Origin: RGIG3009 sp045578425
Lineage (GTDB): Bacteria > Bacillota > Clostridia > Oscillospirales > Acutalibacteraceae
Reading direction: 5' to 3'
Assembly (NCBI GenBank): GCA_045578425.1
Contig: JAZNKF010000044.1
Location: 1 to 33,994, forward strand
Length of the DNA stretch: 33,994 nucleotides
Part shown: in pieces, positions 1 to 8,157 of the stretch
Layout: every line of letters begins with the position of its first letter
How positions within the stretch are numbered: position 1 is the stretch's first letter
Program-made: the position numbers and the translations under genes
The notes under the pieces: generated by a model
Database searches by the model: none
Seen by the model: only the letters and a program-made list of their open reading frames with translations
Told to the model about the DNA's origin: nothing

Positions 1-1386
1 CGTTTCGTGAGGTAAGTCAATATCTTTTTTACAAAACGTGATTTTTTTGCCGCTTTTGAGTTGTTTTTCATAATCTTTCAGTGTACGGAAAGCATACTTA
101 CCAAGATACAGTATTACCGGCATATTGATGATGGTCATACCACCCATCATAATATCCGCAACACCCCACAGCAAATCGGCACTGAGTCCTGCGCCGATAA
201 AAATAACCAGTGAGGCAACAATATAATAAATGTTTCGAATCTTTTTGGCAGGCTCTTTGCCCAGTAGATAGTTGATGGCTTTGTCAACATAATACAGGTT
301 GCCAAGCAACGTGGTAAACGCGAACAAAAGCATGGCAACGGTTATAAAGATAGGTCCCGCTTGGCCGAGTGTTGCTCCAAGCGCTTGTTGTACATAGCTT
401 GCTGCTTGGTCGCTGCTTGCCGGCGGAGTAACCCCCGAAGTCATGCACATGAAAGCGGTGGCGGAACACACAAGCACGGTATCAATGAACACCGACAAAA
501 CTTGTACCAATCCTTGTTTGGCCGGGTGAGAAACGTCGGCGGAAGCCGAAGCGTTGGGTGCCGAACCAACACCTGCTTCGTTGGAAAACAAGCCGCGTTT
601 GATACCGTACATAACACACGAGCCGCCAAATCCGCCGAAAATTGCTTTGGTGTCAAATGCGCCGACAAAAATTTGTTTGAAGATGTCCGGCAAGGTTTTT
701 ATGTTGATAAAGCAGATAACAAGAGCCACTATAATATACAAAGCGCCCATGACAGGTACCAACACGCCTGTGACCGACAACAACCGCTTGCCACCGCCGA
801 GCAGGCAATAAGCAACCAATGCCGCAATGACAAATCCAATGAGCCAAGGGGTATATTGTTCGTTGTAAAAACTGTACGACGAAAAGGTGGATTGCAAGTT
901 ATAAGAAGCCAACATGTTAAAACCAAAACCGTAGGTTAAAATGACAAAAAGCGAGAACAGAATAGCAAGCCCTTTTTTCTTGGTTGCCGCTTCAATGTAA
1001 TAAGCGGGACCGCCGTAACAGCCATCCGCGCCGCGTTTTTTGTAAATTTGTGCCAGCGTACTTTCCACAAACGCCGATGCCGCGCCGATGATGGCAATGA
1101 CCCACATCCAAAAAATGCTGCCAAAACCGCCCAGGCAAAGCGCGGTGGCAACGCCGATAATGTTGCCCGTGCCCACGCGCGAAGCGGTGGAAACCATCAA
1201 CGCCTGAAAGGAAGAAACCCCGTTTTCGGTGGTTTTTTCGGTCACTGCTTTAAACTGTTGCCCCAAAAGGCGAAACTGCGCAAAGCGGGTGCGAACAGTA
1301 AAATAAATACCGCCCACCACCAAAAGAATGATAAGCACATAACTGTATAAAGCTTCGTTGGCAAAATCGATTATTTTTTCAATCAT
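1..1386 (-). CDS. Alanine/glycine:cation symporter (AGCS family), 3' end outside window
   Basis: A sodium-coupled amino-acid importer of the inner membrane (AGCS/SSS-like, AgcS/AlsT type). The reading frame is open for 462 codons from ATG at 1386 to the window edge with no stop, so a short C-terminal tail is missing; family members are about 450-490 residues. The translation starts MIEKIIDFANEALYSYVLI and contains the family signatures GTGNIIGVATA near residue 70 and FSNEAGVGSAPNA near residue 265. About ten hydrophobic segments are visible. A weak ribosome site (GGGGGTG) lies 7-8 nt before the ATG. It is transcribed away from the sigma-factor gene. Arginine codons are mostly CGC/CGT, like the guaA-valS-proS genes further right and unlike the glycogen genes. 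Family assignment is firm; whether alanine or glycine is the substrate cannot be read from sequence. Confidence 0.9.
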   Translation of the reverse strand, partial: MIEKIIDFANEALYSYVLIILLVVGGIYFTVRTRFAQFRLLGQQFKAVTEKTTENGVSSFQALMVSTASRVGTGNIIGVATALCLGGFGSIFWMWVIAIIGAASAFVESTLAQIYKKRGADGCYGGPAYYIEAATKKKGLAILFSLFVILTYGFGFNMLASYNLQSTFSSYSFYNEQYTPWLIGFVIAALVAYCLLGGGKRLLSVTGVLVPVMGALYIIVALVICFINIKTLPDIFKQIFVGAFDTKAIFGGFGGSCVMYGIKRGLFSNEAGVGSAPNASASADVSHPAKQGLVQVLSVFIDTVLVCSATAFMCMTSGVTPPASSDQAASYVQQALGATLGQAGPIFITVAMLLFAFTTLLGNLYYVDKAINYLLGKEPAKKIRNIYYIVASLVIFIGAGLSADLLWGVADIMMGGMTIINMPVILYLGKYAFRTLKDYEKQLKSGKKITFCKKDIDLPHET

Positions 1387-1417
1387 TTTCTACACCCCCA
1401 GCATACGTTACGGTAAT

Positions 1418-1446
1418 AGTGTACCATAAACGCCGAAAGATGGAAA
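1418..1446 (-). promoter_or_regulatory. Candidate promoter of the AGCS symporter
   Basis: On the minus strand an extended -10 box (TGG TACACT, -10 at 1418-1423) lies 17 bp from a weak -35 (TTTCCA, 1441-1446). It would start transcription about 25 nt upstream of the ATG. The -35 match is poor, so this rests mainly on the extended -10. Confidence 0.35.
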
Positions 1447-1581
1447 GTGGAAAGTTAAAATTACCAAGCAAAACCGGTCTGAACACCAACATCCAAGCCT
1501 ATTCATAGCCTATAAATGAGCAAATCGCAAGGAGTCTTAAAAAATGTTGTAAAAAAGCATCCCGATTTTCTTGGATTGTCT

Positions 1582-1632
1582 ATGGCAATGTGGTATGCCT
1601 GTGCTACAATAGGGACAAAAATATGATATAAT
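1582..1632 (+). promoter_or_regulatory. Candidate promoter(s) of the sigma-factor gene
   Basis: Two extended -10 boxes point toward the sigma gene. TGCTACAAT (1602-1610) has a weak -35 (ATGGCA, 1582-1587) at 17 bp spacing. TGATATAAT (1624-1632) is a perfect TG-n-TATAAT but has no clear -35. Either gives a 70-90 nt leader. The region is AT-rich, so chance matches are possible. Confidence 0.4.
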
Positions 1633-1704
1633 TATTAAAATGACCAACCTTTTTCAGATTACTGTGTCTATATAGATGAAAGCAGCTTTCAAGGAGATAA
1701 ACAT

Positions 1705-3375
1705 ATGAACAGAAAAGAAGCCGAAAAAATTACAACTGAATATCTAAAGCCTATATTCGGCTTTGCTCTCAAACGATGCAAGAATCTGCAGGATGCTGAG
1801 GATTTGTCACAAGAAATTGTTATAAAAGTCTTTCAAACGCTCTGTAAACGGGATAATATTGAAAATGTTAACAAATTTGTATGGACAATCGCGCATAATG
1901 CTCTCAGCAATTATTACCGTGACAGTAAGCAAAATTATATTGGAACTTCGATTGATGAGGTCGCGGAAATTCTTTGTGACAATCGAGATGATTTGGCAGC
2001 AGACACGGTATTGCGTGAAACTACGGCAAGATTGCAAAGTGAAATCGCATATTTAACTAAGTTGCAACGGCGAATTGTAATAGCGTACTATTACGAGAGT
2101 TTGAAGCAAAGCGAAATAGCCCAAGAACTGAACATTCCTGTCGGTACTGTTAAATGGCATCTGTTTGAAGCAAAAAAAGAACTGAAAAGAGGTATGGAAA
2201 CTATGAGGACATCAAGTGAGTTGAAATTTAACCCTATAAAGCTTGTTAAAATTGGTATTTCAGGTTCGGTCAGTGCCAAAGGAAGTCCGACCAATTTATT
2301 AAGAAGTTCGTTGTCGCAAAATATAATTTATTGTGTGTATAGGCAAGCAAAAACAATAAATCAGATTGCAGATGAATTGGGAGTATCTCCGGTTTATGTA
2401 GAAAGTGAAGTCGATGCCCTTGAAGAATACGGACATTTAATTAAAACAAACGACAAATATCTATGTAATGTTTTGATAAGTGAGGAAAATGAACAGATTA
2501 TTTGGTTAGAAGAGCAAATGTATGAAAAAGTTTCTGATATATTTGCCAATGAATTATTTGATAAATTGCAAAATTCGGAGCTTATTGATGATGAAAGAAT
2601 TGTTGTTTGTAATCGTATGAAGGAAATTACAGACGGGATTCCTGTTTTTGAAAAAGATAAGAATTTTATGCTTTGGTCGTTGATTCCGTACATCGCGGCT
2701 TGTAGTGGCGAAAATCTTATGAATAAAACGATTGAATTTGAGGATGCTGCAACACTAAGACCAGACGGTGGTCAAAATATTTGTTATGCAACAGTTTATA
2801 ACCCCACTATTACTCAGCCACAATATGCAGATTATCTAAAAGATTGGTTTGGACCTTGTTGGAATAGTGATAAAAACATTTTTCTTTGGCAAATTGATTC
2901 TATCTGGTCTGGAAAGCGAATAGATGTTAGTACTTATCAAACAGACATAGCTCGTATTATACCTCTATTAAACCGCTTTTTCGAGGGAGAAACACTAAGT
3001 TTCACAGAGTATGCAACATTATCTGAGAAAGGACTTTTAAAAGTATTAGACAATAAAAACGGATTTTGGGCAACATCGCAAGCTGTTTGGATTCGCGGGG
3101 AAAAGGCTAAAAAAGCACTTTTGGAAATAGGAAATTTAATAAAGGAAAAACATTTTGCCGAATTTGAAGAACTAAAAAAGCCATATGTAGAAGCTGTATT
3201 AAAGGCAACACCAAAGCATTTGAAAAAAGCACAAGAATTCTGCTTGCAGTACATTTTTTCTTCAGACGGGATGTTTATCTTACATTGTATTAAAAAACTT
3301 GTAAATAATGGAAAACTAAAATTACCTACCGAAGAACAAAAGAGAGCATTGACTACAGTTATTATTCACGAATAA
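1705..3375 (+). CDS. ECF-type sigma-70 factor with winged-helix and large C-terminal extension
   Basis: A predicted RNA polymerase sigma factor of 556 aa, about three times the usual ECF length. Residues ~8-75 form sigma region 2 (core motif DAEDLSQEIVIKVF). Residues ~112-168 form region 4, a helix-turn-helix with QSEIAQELNIPVGTVKWHL. Residues ~215-265 look like a second, winged-helix DNA-binding module (INQIADELGVSPVYVESEVDALEE followed by a short wing). The remaining ~290 residues (mixed alpha/beta, rich in W and Y around 370-400) match nothing I recognise and could sense a ligand or partner. Start ATG has a strong ribosome site (AAGGAG, 7-8 nt upstream). No anti-sigma gene is adjacent. The gene is clearly more AT-rich than the symporter to its left, consistent with transfer. 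The sigma call is firm; the role of the extension is unknown. Confidence 0.85.
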   Translation: MNRKEAEKITTEYLKPIFGFALKRCKNLQDAEDLSQEIVIKVFQTLCKRDNIENVNKFVWTIAHNALSNYYRDSKQNYIGTSIDEVAEILCDNRDDLAADTVLRETTARLQSEIAYLTKLQRRIVIAYYYESLKQSEIAQELNIPVGTVKWHLFEAKKELKRGMETMRTSSELKFNPIKLVKIGISGSVSAKGSPTNLLRSSLSQNIIYCVYRQAKTINQIADELGVSPVYVESEVDALEEYGHLIKTNDKYLCNVLISEENEQIIWLEEQMYEKVSDIFANELFDKLQNSELIDDERIVVCNRMKEITDGIPVFEKDKNFMLWSLIPYIAACSGENLMNKTIEFEDAATLRPDGGQNICYATVYNPTITQPQYADYLKDWFGPCWNSDKNIFLWQIDSIWSGKRIDVSTYQTDIARIIPLLNRFFEGETLSFTEYATLSEKGLLKVLDNKNGFWATSQAVWIRGEKAKKALLEIGNLIKEKHFAEFEELKKPYVEAVLKATPKHLKKAQEFCLQYIFSSDGMFILHCIKKLVNNGKLKLPTEEQKRALTTVIIHE

Positions 3376-3490
3376 CATAAACAATCATAAGTATAGTGCT
3401 TGTAATGGGTTATCAAAGTTAAGGCAGGAATAACCATCATACTTTTGGCAATTTTACCGCTTAAAAACAAAGTTTTTAACTACCTTTCTT

Positions 3491-3532
3491 GTGGTATGAT
3501 TTTTAAAGTACCAGTATGATTTTTGTCATACC
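3491..3532. repeat. Short direct repeats 20 bp apart downstream of the sigma gene
   Basis: GTATGATTTTT occurs at 3494-3504 and again at 3514-3524, exactly 20 bp apart. The second copy is followed by GTCATACC (3525-3532), the reverse complement of the GGTATGA seen at 3493-3499. The pattern could be a degenerate operator or decayed hairpin; it lies between the sigma stop and the next hairpin. Confidence 0.35.
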
Positions 3533-3537
3533 GTCAA

Positions 3538-3575
3538 AAATAGAGTTATCTCGTGATTTCGGGATAACTCTATTT
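3538..3575. terminator. 13-15 bp hairpin after the sigma gene
   Basis: AAATAGAGTTATC (3538-3550) pairs perfectly with GATAACTCTATTT (3563-3575), with one further G-U and one G-C pair inside. There is no U-tract on the plus strand after the stem, but the minus strand has a short T run. It may terminate weakly in either direction or be part of a mobile palindrome. Confidence 0.4.
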
Positions 3576-3651
3576 GCATATATAACTTGAAAATCATAAT
3601 TAAAAATGTTATATTAAATACAAAAAAATGCTTGTTGTTATGCGGAAAACT

Positions 3652-3680
3652 CAACTTGTGGAAATGACTTCCACAAGTTG
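3652..3680. repeat. Perfect 12-bp inverted repeat
   Basis: CAACTTGTGGAA (3652-3663) and TTCCACAAGTTG (3669-3680) are perfect reverse complements around a 5-nt loop, followed on the plus strand by TTAAAAAAG, which is not a U-tract. It sits between the sigma-gene hairpin and the interspersed repeat at 3690. No ORF is supported in 3376-3890; the stretch holds only these repeats. Confidence 0.6.
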
Positions 3681-3689
3681 TTAAAAAAG

Positions 3690-3797
3690 AGCCTCCACTT
3701 GTCAGGGGAGGTGGCAAAACGAAGTTTTGACGGAGGGGTAGTTTCTCTCCCTCAGTCTTTTGCTACGCAAAATCCAGCTCCCTCGTCAGAGGGAGCC
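3690..3797. repeat. Interspersed palindromic repeat (Clostridia type)
   Basis: This ~108-bp unit has two GC-rich stem-like ends. The left end is CCTCCACTTGTCAGGGGAGG and the right end is CTCCCTCGTCAGAGGGAGCC, both built on a GTCAG core between CCTCC/GGAGG arms. Between them are GACGGAGGG and CTCCCTCAG, which can pair with the arms. From memory, units of this layout (balanced 'CCTCC..GTCA..GGGAGG' blocks) are scattered in many gut Clostridia genomes. Only one copy is in this window, so its repeated nature is inferred, not seen. Confidence 0.55.
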
Positions 3798-3890
3798 AAG
3801 GACGATTTGTCTCTAATTTAACACAAGCATATAATAAAACAAAGGATATGCGGGCGTCTATTAAAAGGTTGAAAGGAAGCATCCGGATAA

Positions 3891-4292
3891 ATGGAAAACA
3901 AGAAAACGTTAGAAGAAGTAAGAAAGATATTTGAAGGCGACCGATTTGCAACGAAAAATGGGGCAGTGATAGAAGAAATCGGTGACCACAGCGCAACGTG
4001 TAGTTTGGTAATTACCGAGTCACACCGCAATGCCATGGATGCGGTCATGGGTGGAGTATACTTTATGTTGGCGGATTTTGCTTTTGCAGTTGCCGCCAAC
4101 CGGGAAAGTATGGGGTGTGTATCGGTGCACTCTGACATTTCTTTTTTAGGCGCTGCTAAGGGTAAAAAGTTGATTGCAAAGGCAGTTTGTATTAAAGACG
4201 GTAAGAATATGGCCTGCTATCGTGTGGATGTGACGGATGATTTGGAAAATCTAACAGCCACCATAACGATAACAGGATATCATGTTGGGTAA
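3891..4292 (+). CDS. PaaI-type hotdog-fold thioesterase
   Basis: A 133-aa single hotdog domain, the normal size for PaaI/YbgC-like acyl-CoA thioesterases that hydrolyse (often aryl) acyl-CoA in the cytosol. The motif HRNAMDAVMGGVYFMLADFAFAV around residues 45-67 corresponds to the family's 'N..G.vHGG.i..laD.a' helix, with G-G and the conserved D. VSVHSDISFLGAA follows as the substrate-side strand. The ribosome site (AAAGGAAG) is 11-12 nt from the ATG, slightly long. The gene stands alone and is followed at once by a strong terminator. Substrate not predictable. Confidence 0.8.
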   Translation: MENKKTLEEVRKIFEGDRFATKNGAVIEEIGDHSATCSLVITESHRNAMDAVMGGVYFMLADFAFAVAANRESMGCVSVHSDISFLGAAKGKKLIAKAVCIKDGKNMACYRVDVTDDLENLTATITITGYHVG

Positions 4293-4323
4293 CGATAGTG
4301 GAATCCCCCGGTTGTCTCATGTA

Positions 4324-4363
4324 AAAAAACGGCTTGGAAGTGATAACTTCCAAGCCGTTTTTT
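4324..4363. terminator. Strong bidirectional intrinsic terminator
   Basis: CGGCTTGGAAG (4330-4340) pairs with CTTCCAAGCCG (4347-4357), extended by one T-A pair inside and by six A-T pairs outside. A-tract and T-tract flank the stem, so it can end the thioesterase transcript on the plus strand and transcription arriving from the glycogen operon on the minus strand. Confidence 0.9.
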
Positions 4364-4555
4364 ATTATTCTCTTTATTCCCACTCGCTCCCGAAAACCGT
4401 GACTTAAACAATTTTGTATGGGTATTTTTACTCATATTATCGGGAGTGTCCAGATTATCCATAAAATATGGACTGTCAAGATTTTTGTTGTCGGTATGTT
4501 GTCACGCTGACAAAGATATTATAACGGAGCGAAGGGGGAAATTCAATAGTTTTGC

Positions 4556-4801
4556 TCAAATTTCTCCAAGGATTCGATCAAGCGTAGCTTGAATTTCTTC
4601 CTTATTTGTTTCAGCCCCGAGCACACGAAGCGTATAGAAAACATTGTCCTTCACTCAATAGGCAGTTGGATCGTAATAGTCATCGTTATAGTAGCCATTG
4701 TTATTTGACTCATTGGTGGTTATAATCAGCACAGGAATACCGGAGTCGGTGGTTAAAGACTCTTCTTCGATAGTACCCGTAGAGATACGAGTCCTACCCT
4801 T
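4556..4801 (-). pseudogene. Decayed gene fragment, C-terminus of a DUF4367-like protein
   Basis: Immediately after the stop of the amylase/MalQ gene the minus strand carries 82 codons that read as protein: SLTTDSGIPVLIITTNES, a Y/N/D-rich stretch, then VKDNVFYTLRVLG and KEEIQATLDRILGEI before a stop at 4556-4558. One in-frame TGA (4655-4657) interrupts it where a W (YW-V) would fit. There is no start codon or ribosome site, and the 5' part is missing at the junction with the glycogen operon. The last ~35 residues resemble the end of DUF4367-type membrane proteins, which in Firmicutes are often paired with ECF sigma factors, but that link is a guess. The rest of 4364-4555 holds a small palindrome TTGTCA-CGC-TGACAA (4499-4513) and no gene. 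Confidence 0.55.
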
Positions 4802-7800
4802 TTATATTCGATTTGCGCTTTTTATGACCTGATAGAGTTCAGTGGCTTTTTCATCCGAAAAGTCGCTGATAGAAAATTGCCATTTCCAGTTGTTTTCCGC
4901 CTTTCCTGGAACGTTCATTCGGGCCTTGTCGTCAAGATCCAATAAATCCTGAAGTGGGAAGATAACAATGGGAGCGGTGCTTTCCAGCAAAAGCTTCATC
5001 ACGTCCCTTGCAGAGCTCACCAAAACGGGATTTTCCGAAAGGAATCCCAAGAGCGTTTGATTATCGTGGGTGCCACTGTAAAGCACGGCGTTTTTCTTGG
5101 CCACGTATCCGTTTCCCTTTAACCGTTCCGGGTAAGAAAACTGAAAGACATCGGTGCCGAGAAAACCGCATCCGGACAAAAGGTTCTTTACTTGTATGGT
5201 GATATCACCCAGATCTTCTGCTAAAACAGGAAGGAATCCAAATTTATCTTTCGCTTTTTCAAAAAGCTTGAGACCCGGTCCGAATTTCCAGCACCCGGCG
5301 GTAGACTTTTCTCCGGCAGGAATGGACCAAAACTGTTCAAATCCGCGGAAATGATCCAGTCTTACCAGGTCATAGCGGGAAAAGGCTTGCTCCAAGCGGT
5401 TCAGCCACCAAGAAAAGCCGTCTTTTTCCATCTTTCGCCAATCGTATAGCGGATTGTTCCAGATCTGGCCCTCTTCGGAAAAATAGTCCGGCGGAACGCC
5501 TGAAAGCGTTGTGCCGAAGCCTTTTTCATTGAGTAAAAAAAAGCTTTTGTTGGCCCAAACATCTGCACCGCAAAGACCTACGTAGAAGGGAACATCCCCA
5601 ATGATCTGAACGCCACATTCACTGGCAAAGCAGTGTATTCTTTCCCATTGCAGAAAAAAGATGTATTGACAGAAGCACTGAAAATCCGCTTCTTCTTTTA
5701 GAGCTTCCGGCAGATCCACTTTTGGATTCAGGTGCTCTTTTGACCACAATTGCCATTCTTTTCCTCCGTAATGACTTTTTAGCGCCTCAAATTTGCAAAA
5801 ATCGGGAAGCCAATGTGCTTGCTCTTGGCAGAACTTGAGAAAATCATTATTTTTCTTAAAACGGGAGTAAGCTTTTTTGAAAAGTGAGAGTTTAAGTTTT
5901 TTTAATTCGCTTCTACCATTTTTTTGGAGGTAGATTTCTGCTTTTTCTTCTGCCTTTTCCAGTTCATTTCCCGAAAGGAGACCCATTTTCAAAAGCTCTT
6001 CCGGTGATATGAGCTGAATATTTCCCGCGAAGGCAGAGGAGGTGGCATAGGGAGAATCGTATTCATCAATCGGGTTCAAGGGGAGAATCTGCCAGTAAGA
6101 CAGACCTGCATTTTTTAATTTTTCAATAAACGCTTTTGTTTCATCACCCAGAACACCTTGACCCCATTTTGAGGAAATAGAGGTGATATGGCAGAGTACT
6201 CCGCAAGACCGTTTGTGATCGTTTTCGCACAGTTTTTTGTCCTGACGCAATACTACCGCGCCACAAGGGGGGAGCGAAATGGTACAAACTCCGTTTTCTG
6301 CCTTGTAAATCTTAGCGCTTAAAAGATCGTACAGATCACAATCAGAATTGATACGATGATTTTCGCTACTAAACGGAGAGCGATTGAGAAAAACGAAAAA
6401 TTCCTCTTCTTTGTTTGTCCGTTTGTAGCCGAAAAGATTGTTGGATTCTGTAGTGATGATGGAAAAACCGCCATCTGTAAACACAGGCCATTCTTTGCGA
6501 AGAGAAATGGCGCTGCGATATGTATTAAGAACATCTTTGTTTTCTTTTCCCCAGGGGAAGGTTTTGCGGTTATCGGGGTCAAGTCCGCCGGTAAGACCGG
6601 CTTCATCGCCATAGTAAATGCAGGGAACACCGGGAAGGGTCATCTGCATTACCAAAATCAGCCATAGTTTTTTCAGCGCTTCTTCGCCTACGGTATCCTT
6701 CGGTTGATTGTTTTTAGGATTATGTTCATCAAAGCCTGAAAGCATGGTAAGAATTCTGGCTCGATCGTGACTGCTGATGAGATTGAAATTGGCTTCCACA
6801 GCGGGCTTCGGATAATTCTCATAAAGGCTCATAAGCTTCTTGCCTGCAGAATGGGAAGAAATCTTTCCGGTTAAAAAGTCAATAAGAGCTGTGCGCATAG
6901 GATAATTCATCACGCAGTCAAGCTCATCACCCAGCAAATATTTGCGCATTTTTCCGTAACTGATTTTGTTGCTGGCGTCTTCCCAAACTTCTCCTAAAAG
7001 AAGTCCATTTGCATCGGTTTCTTTTACCGCCTTTTTGATTCCCGCGATGAATTCATCGTTTAGCTCATCTGCAACGTCCAGACGCCATCCTTTTGCCCCA
7101 AGTTTCATCCAGTGGCGGATCACAGAATCCTTTTTGCCGAAAATAAAATCCTGGTATCCTATGTCGTTTTTATTGAGAGCAGGCAGGTCTTTTACCCCCC
7201 ACCAGCTTTCATATTCGTTTTGCTCGTCATTTTTAAACTGGTACCAGGAGGCATAGGGAGAATCCGGGTTCTGATATGCACCGGAAGTGCTGTGATTTTG
7301 GTAGGCGTCAAAATAGATGCTATCATTTCCGGTGTGGTTGAATACACCGTCTAAAATAATGGAAATCCCGCGCTTTTCTGCTTCCTTACATAGGGTTTTA
7401 AAGCTTCCCTCATCGCCAAGTCTTGGGTCGATTTGCATATAGTCGCCGGTGTCGTATCTGTGGTTACTCAAGGCCTTGAAAATAGGATTTAAATAGAGGG
7501 TGCCAATACCAAGAGACTCTAGGTAATCCAGTTTTTCCGTAATGCCCTCAAGAGTCCCACCGAAGAAATCCCAATGGGTAACCTCTCCTTTTTCGTTTTT
7601 TGTGTAAGAAGGGGTATCATTCCAGTCCTGACGAAGGAGGGTTCTGGGCCCGTTTTCTCTTGTTTCTAAAAGACAATTCGCACTTCTTTTGACAAAATCC
7701 GATCCTCTGTGAAAACGATCGGGGAAGATCTGATAGGCGACGGAGGTTTTATACCAGGTGGGGATTTCATAGTCCCGAAAAACGGTAATCTGGTAGGAGT

Positions 7801-8140
7801 CAGGTACATTCAAATACATACTGCCGACCCCACCTAATTTTTCTTCATTATTTCCGTAGTAAAAAGTAGAAATATCGTCGAAAACGAGGAAACTGTACCA
7901 AAGAAGGCCAGGCGTTTCCGGCACCTTAAAAGAACCGGAGAAGAGAAGGCCTTCCGGGGTTTCAGAGGGGGTCATTTCCACCCACTGCTCACCGTTTAAA
8001 TCAGTCCAAAGGCGAATTTTTGCCTCTACTTTTCCTACAAAGTCGGAAACAAAAATGCGCAAGCAAACTTCTGTACCGAGTGTTACGGCTCCGAAGGGAA
8101 TCCGGTATTTTTCGTCCTGAGAGTTATGGTATATCTGCAT
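4802..8140 (-). CDS. malQ: Fused GH13 alpha-amylase/debranching enzyme and GH77 4-alpha-glucanotransferase
   Basis: A 1112-aa two-enzyme fusion acting on glycogen or maltodextrins in the cytosol (no signal peptide). Residues ~1-115 are an N-terminal beta domain. Residues ~130-630 are a GH13 barrel with YQIFPDRF (136-143), region I DGVFNH (264-269), region II GWRLDVADE (nucleophile D355), region III GEVWED (acid/base E384) and region IV SHD (D459). Residues ~643-1110 are GH77/MalQ: SCGVLCHITS, YWQILPLNP (682-690), SGVPPDYF (880-887), VRLDHFRGF with nucleophile D929, LAEDLG with acid/base E975, and GTHDNQT with D1026. All catalytic residues of both halves are present. It is the last gene of the operon, 17 bp after glgA, with a weak ribosome site. 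The fusion suggests trimming of branches coupled to transfer of the freed chains. Exact GH13 specificity (pullulanase or neopullulanase) is uncertain. Confidence 0.9.
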   Translation of the reverse strand: MQIYHNSQDEKYRIPFGAVTLGTEVCLRIFVSDFVGKVEAKIRLWTDLNGEQWVEMTPSETPEGLLFSGSFKVPETPGLLWYSFLVFDDISTFYYGNNEEKLGGVGSMYLNVPDSYQITVFRDYEIPTWYKTSVAYQIFPDRFHRGSDFVKRSANCLLETRENGPRTLLRQDWNDTPSYTKNEKGEVTHWDFFGGTLEGITEKLDYLESLGIGTLYLNPIFKALSNHRYDTGDYMQIDPRLGDEGSFKTLCKEAEKRGISIILDGVFNHTGNDSIYFDAYQNHSTSGAYQNPDSPYASWYQFKNDEQNEYESWWGVKDLPALNKNDIGYQDFIFGKKDSVIRHWMKLGAKGWRLDVADELNDEFIAGIKKAVKETDANGLLLGEVWEDASNKISYGKMRKYLLGDELDCVMNYPMRTALIDFLTGKISSHSAGKKLMSLYENYPKPAVEANFNLISSHDRARILTMLSGFDEHNPKNNQPKDTVGEEALKKLWLILVMQMTLPGVPCIYYGDEAGLTGGLDPDNRKTFPWGKENKDVLNTYRSAISLRKEWPVFTDGGFSIITTESNNLFGYKRTNKEEEFFVFLNRSPFSSENHRINSDCDLYDLLSAKIYKAENGVCTISLPPCGAVVLRQDKKLCENDHKRSCGVLCHITSISSKWGQGVLGDETKAFIEKLKNAGLSYWQILPLNPIDEYDSPYATSSAFAGNIQLISPEELLKMGLLSGNELEKAEEKAEIYLQKNGRSELKKLKLSLFKKAYSRFKKNNDFLKFCQEQAHWLPDFCKFEALKSHYGGKEWQLWSKEHLNPKVDLPEALKEEADFQCFCQYIFFLQWERIHCFASECGVQIIGDVPFYVGLCGADVWANKSFFLLNEKGFGTTLSGVPPDYFSEEGQIWNNPLYDWRKMEKDGFSWWLNRLEQAFSRYDLVRLDHFRGFEQFWSIPAGEKSTAGCWKFGPGLKLFEKAKDKFGFLPVLAEDLGDITIQVKNLLSGCGFLGTDVFQFSYPERLKGNGYVAKKNAVLYSGTHDNQTLLGFLSENPVLVSSARDVMKLLLESTAPIVIFPLQDLLDLDDKARMNVPGKAENNWKWQFSISDFSDEKATELYQVIKSANRI

Positions 8141-8157
8141 AGTCTTTTTGCTTTTCG

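Noticed and set aside
361..939. 192-codon open frame on the plus strand
   Set aside because: It lies antisense inside the symporter gene, whose minus frame shows clear AGCS motifs; this frame has no ribosome site and no recognisable domain.
4464..4513. Minus-strand promoter (TTGACA with GATAAT) before the terminator at 4324
   Set aside because: The spacing is only about 14 bp and it would drive into the terminator with no gene after it.
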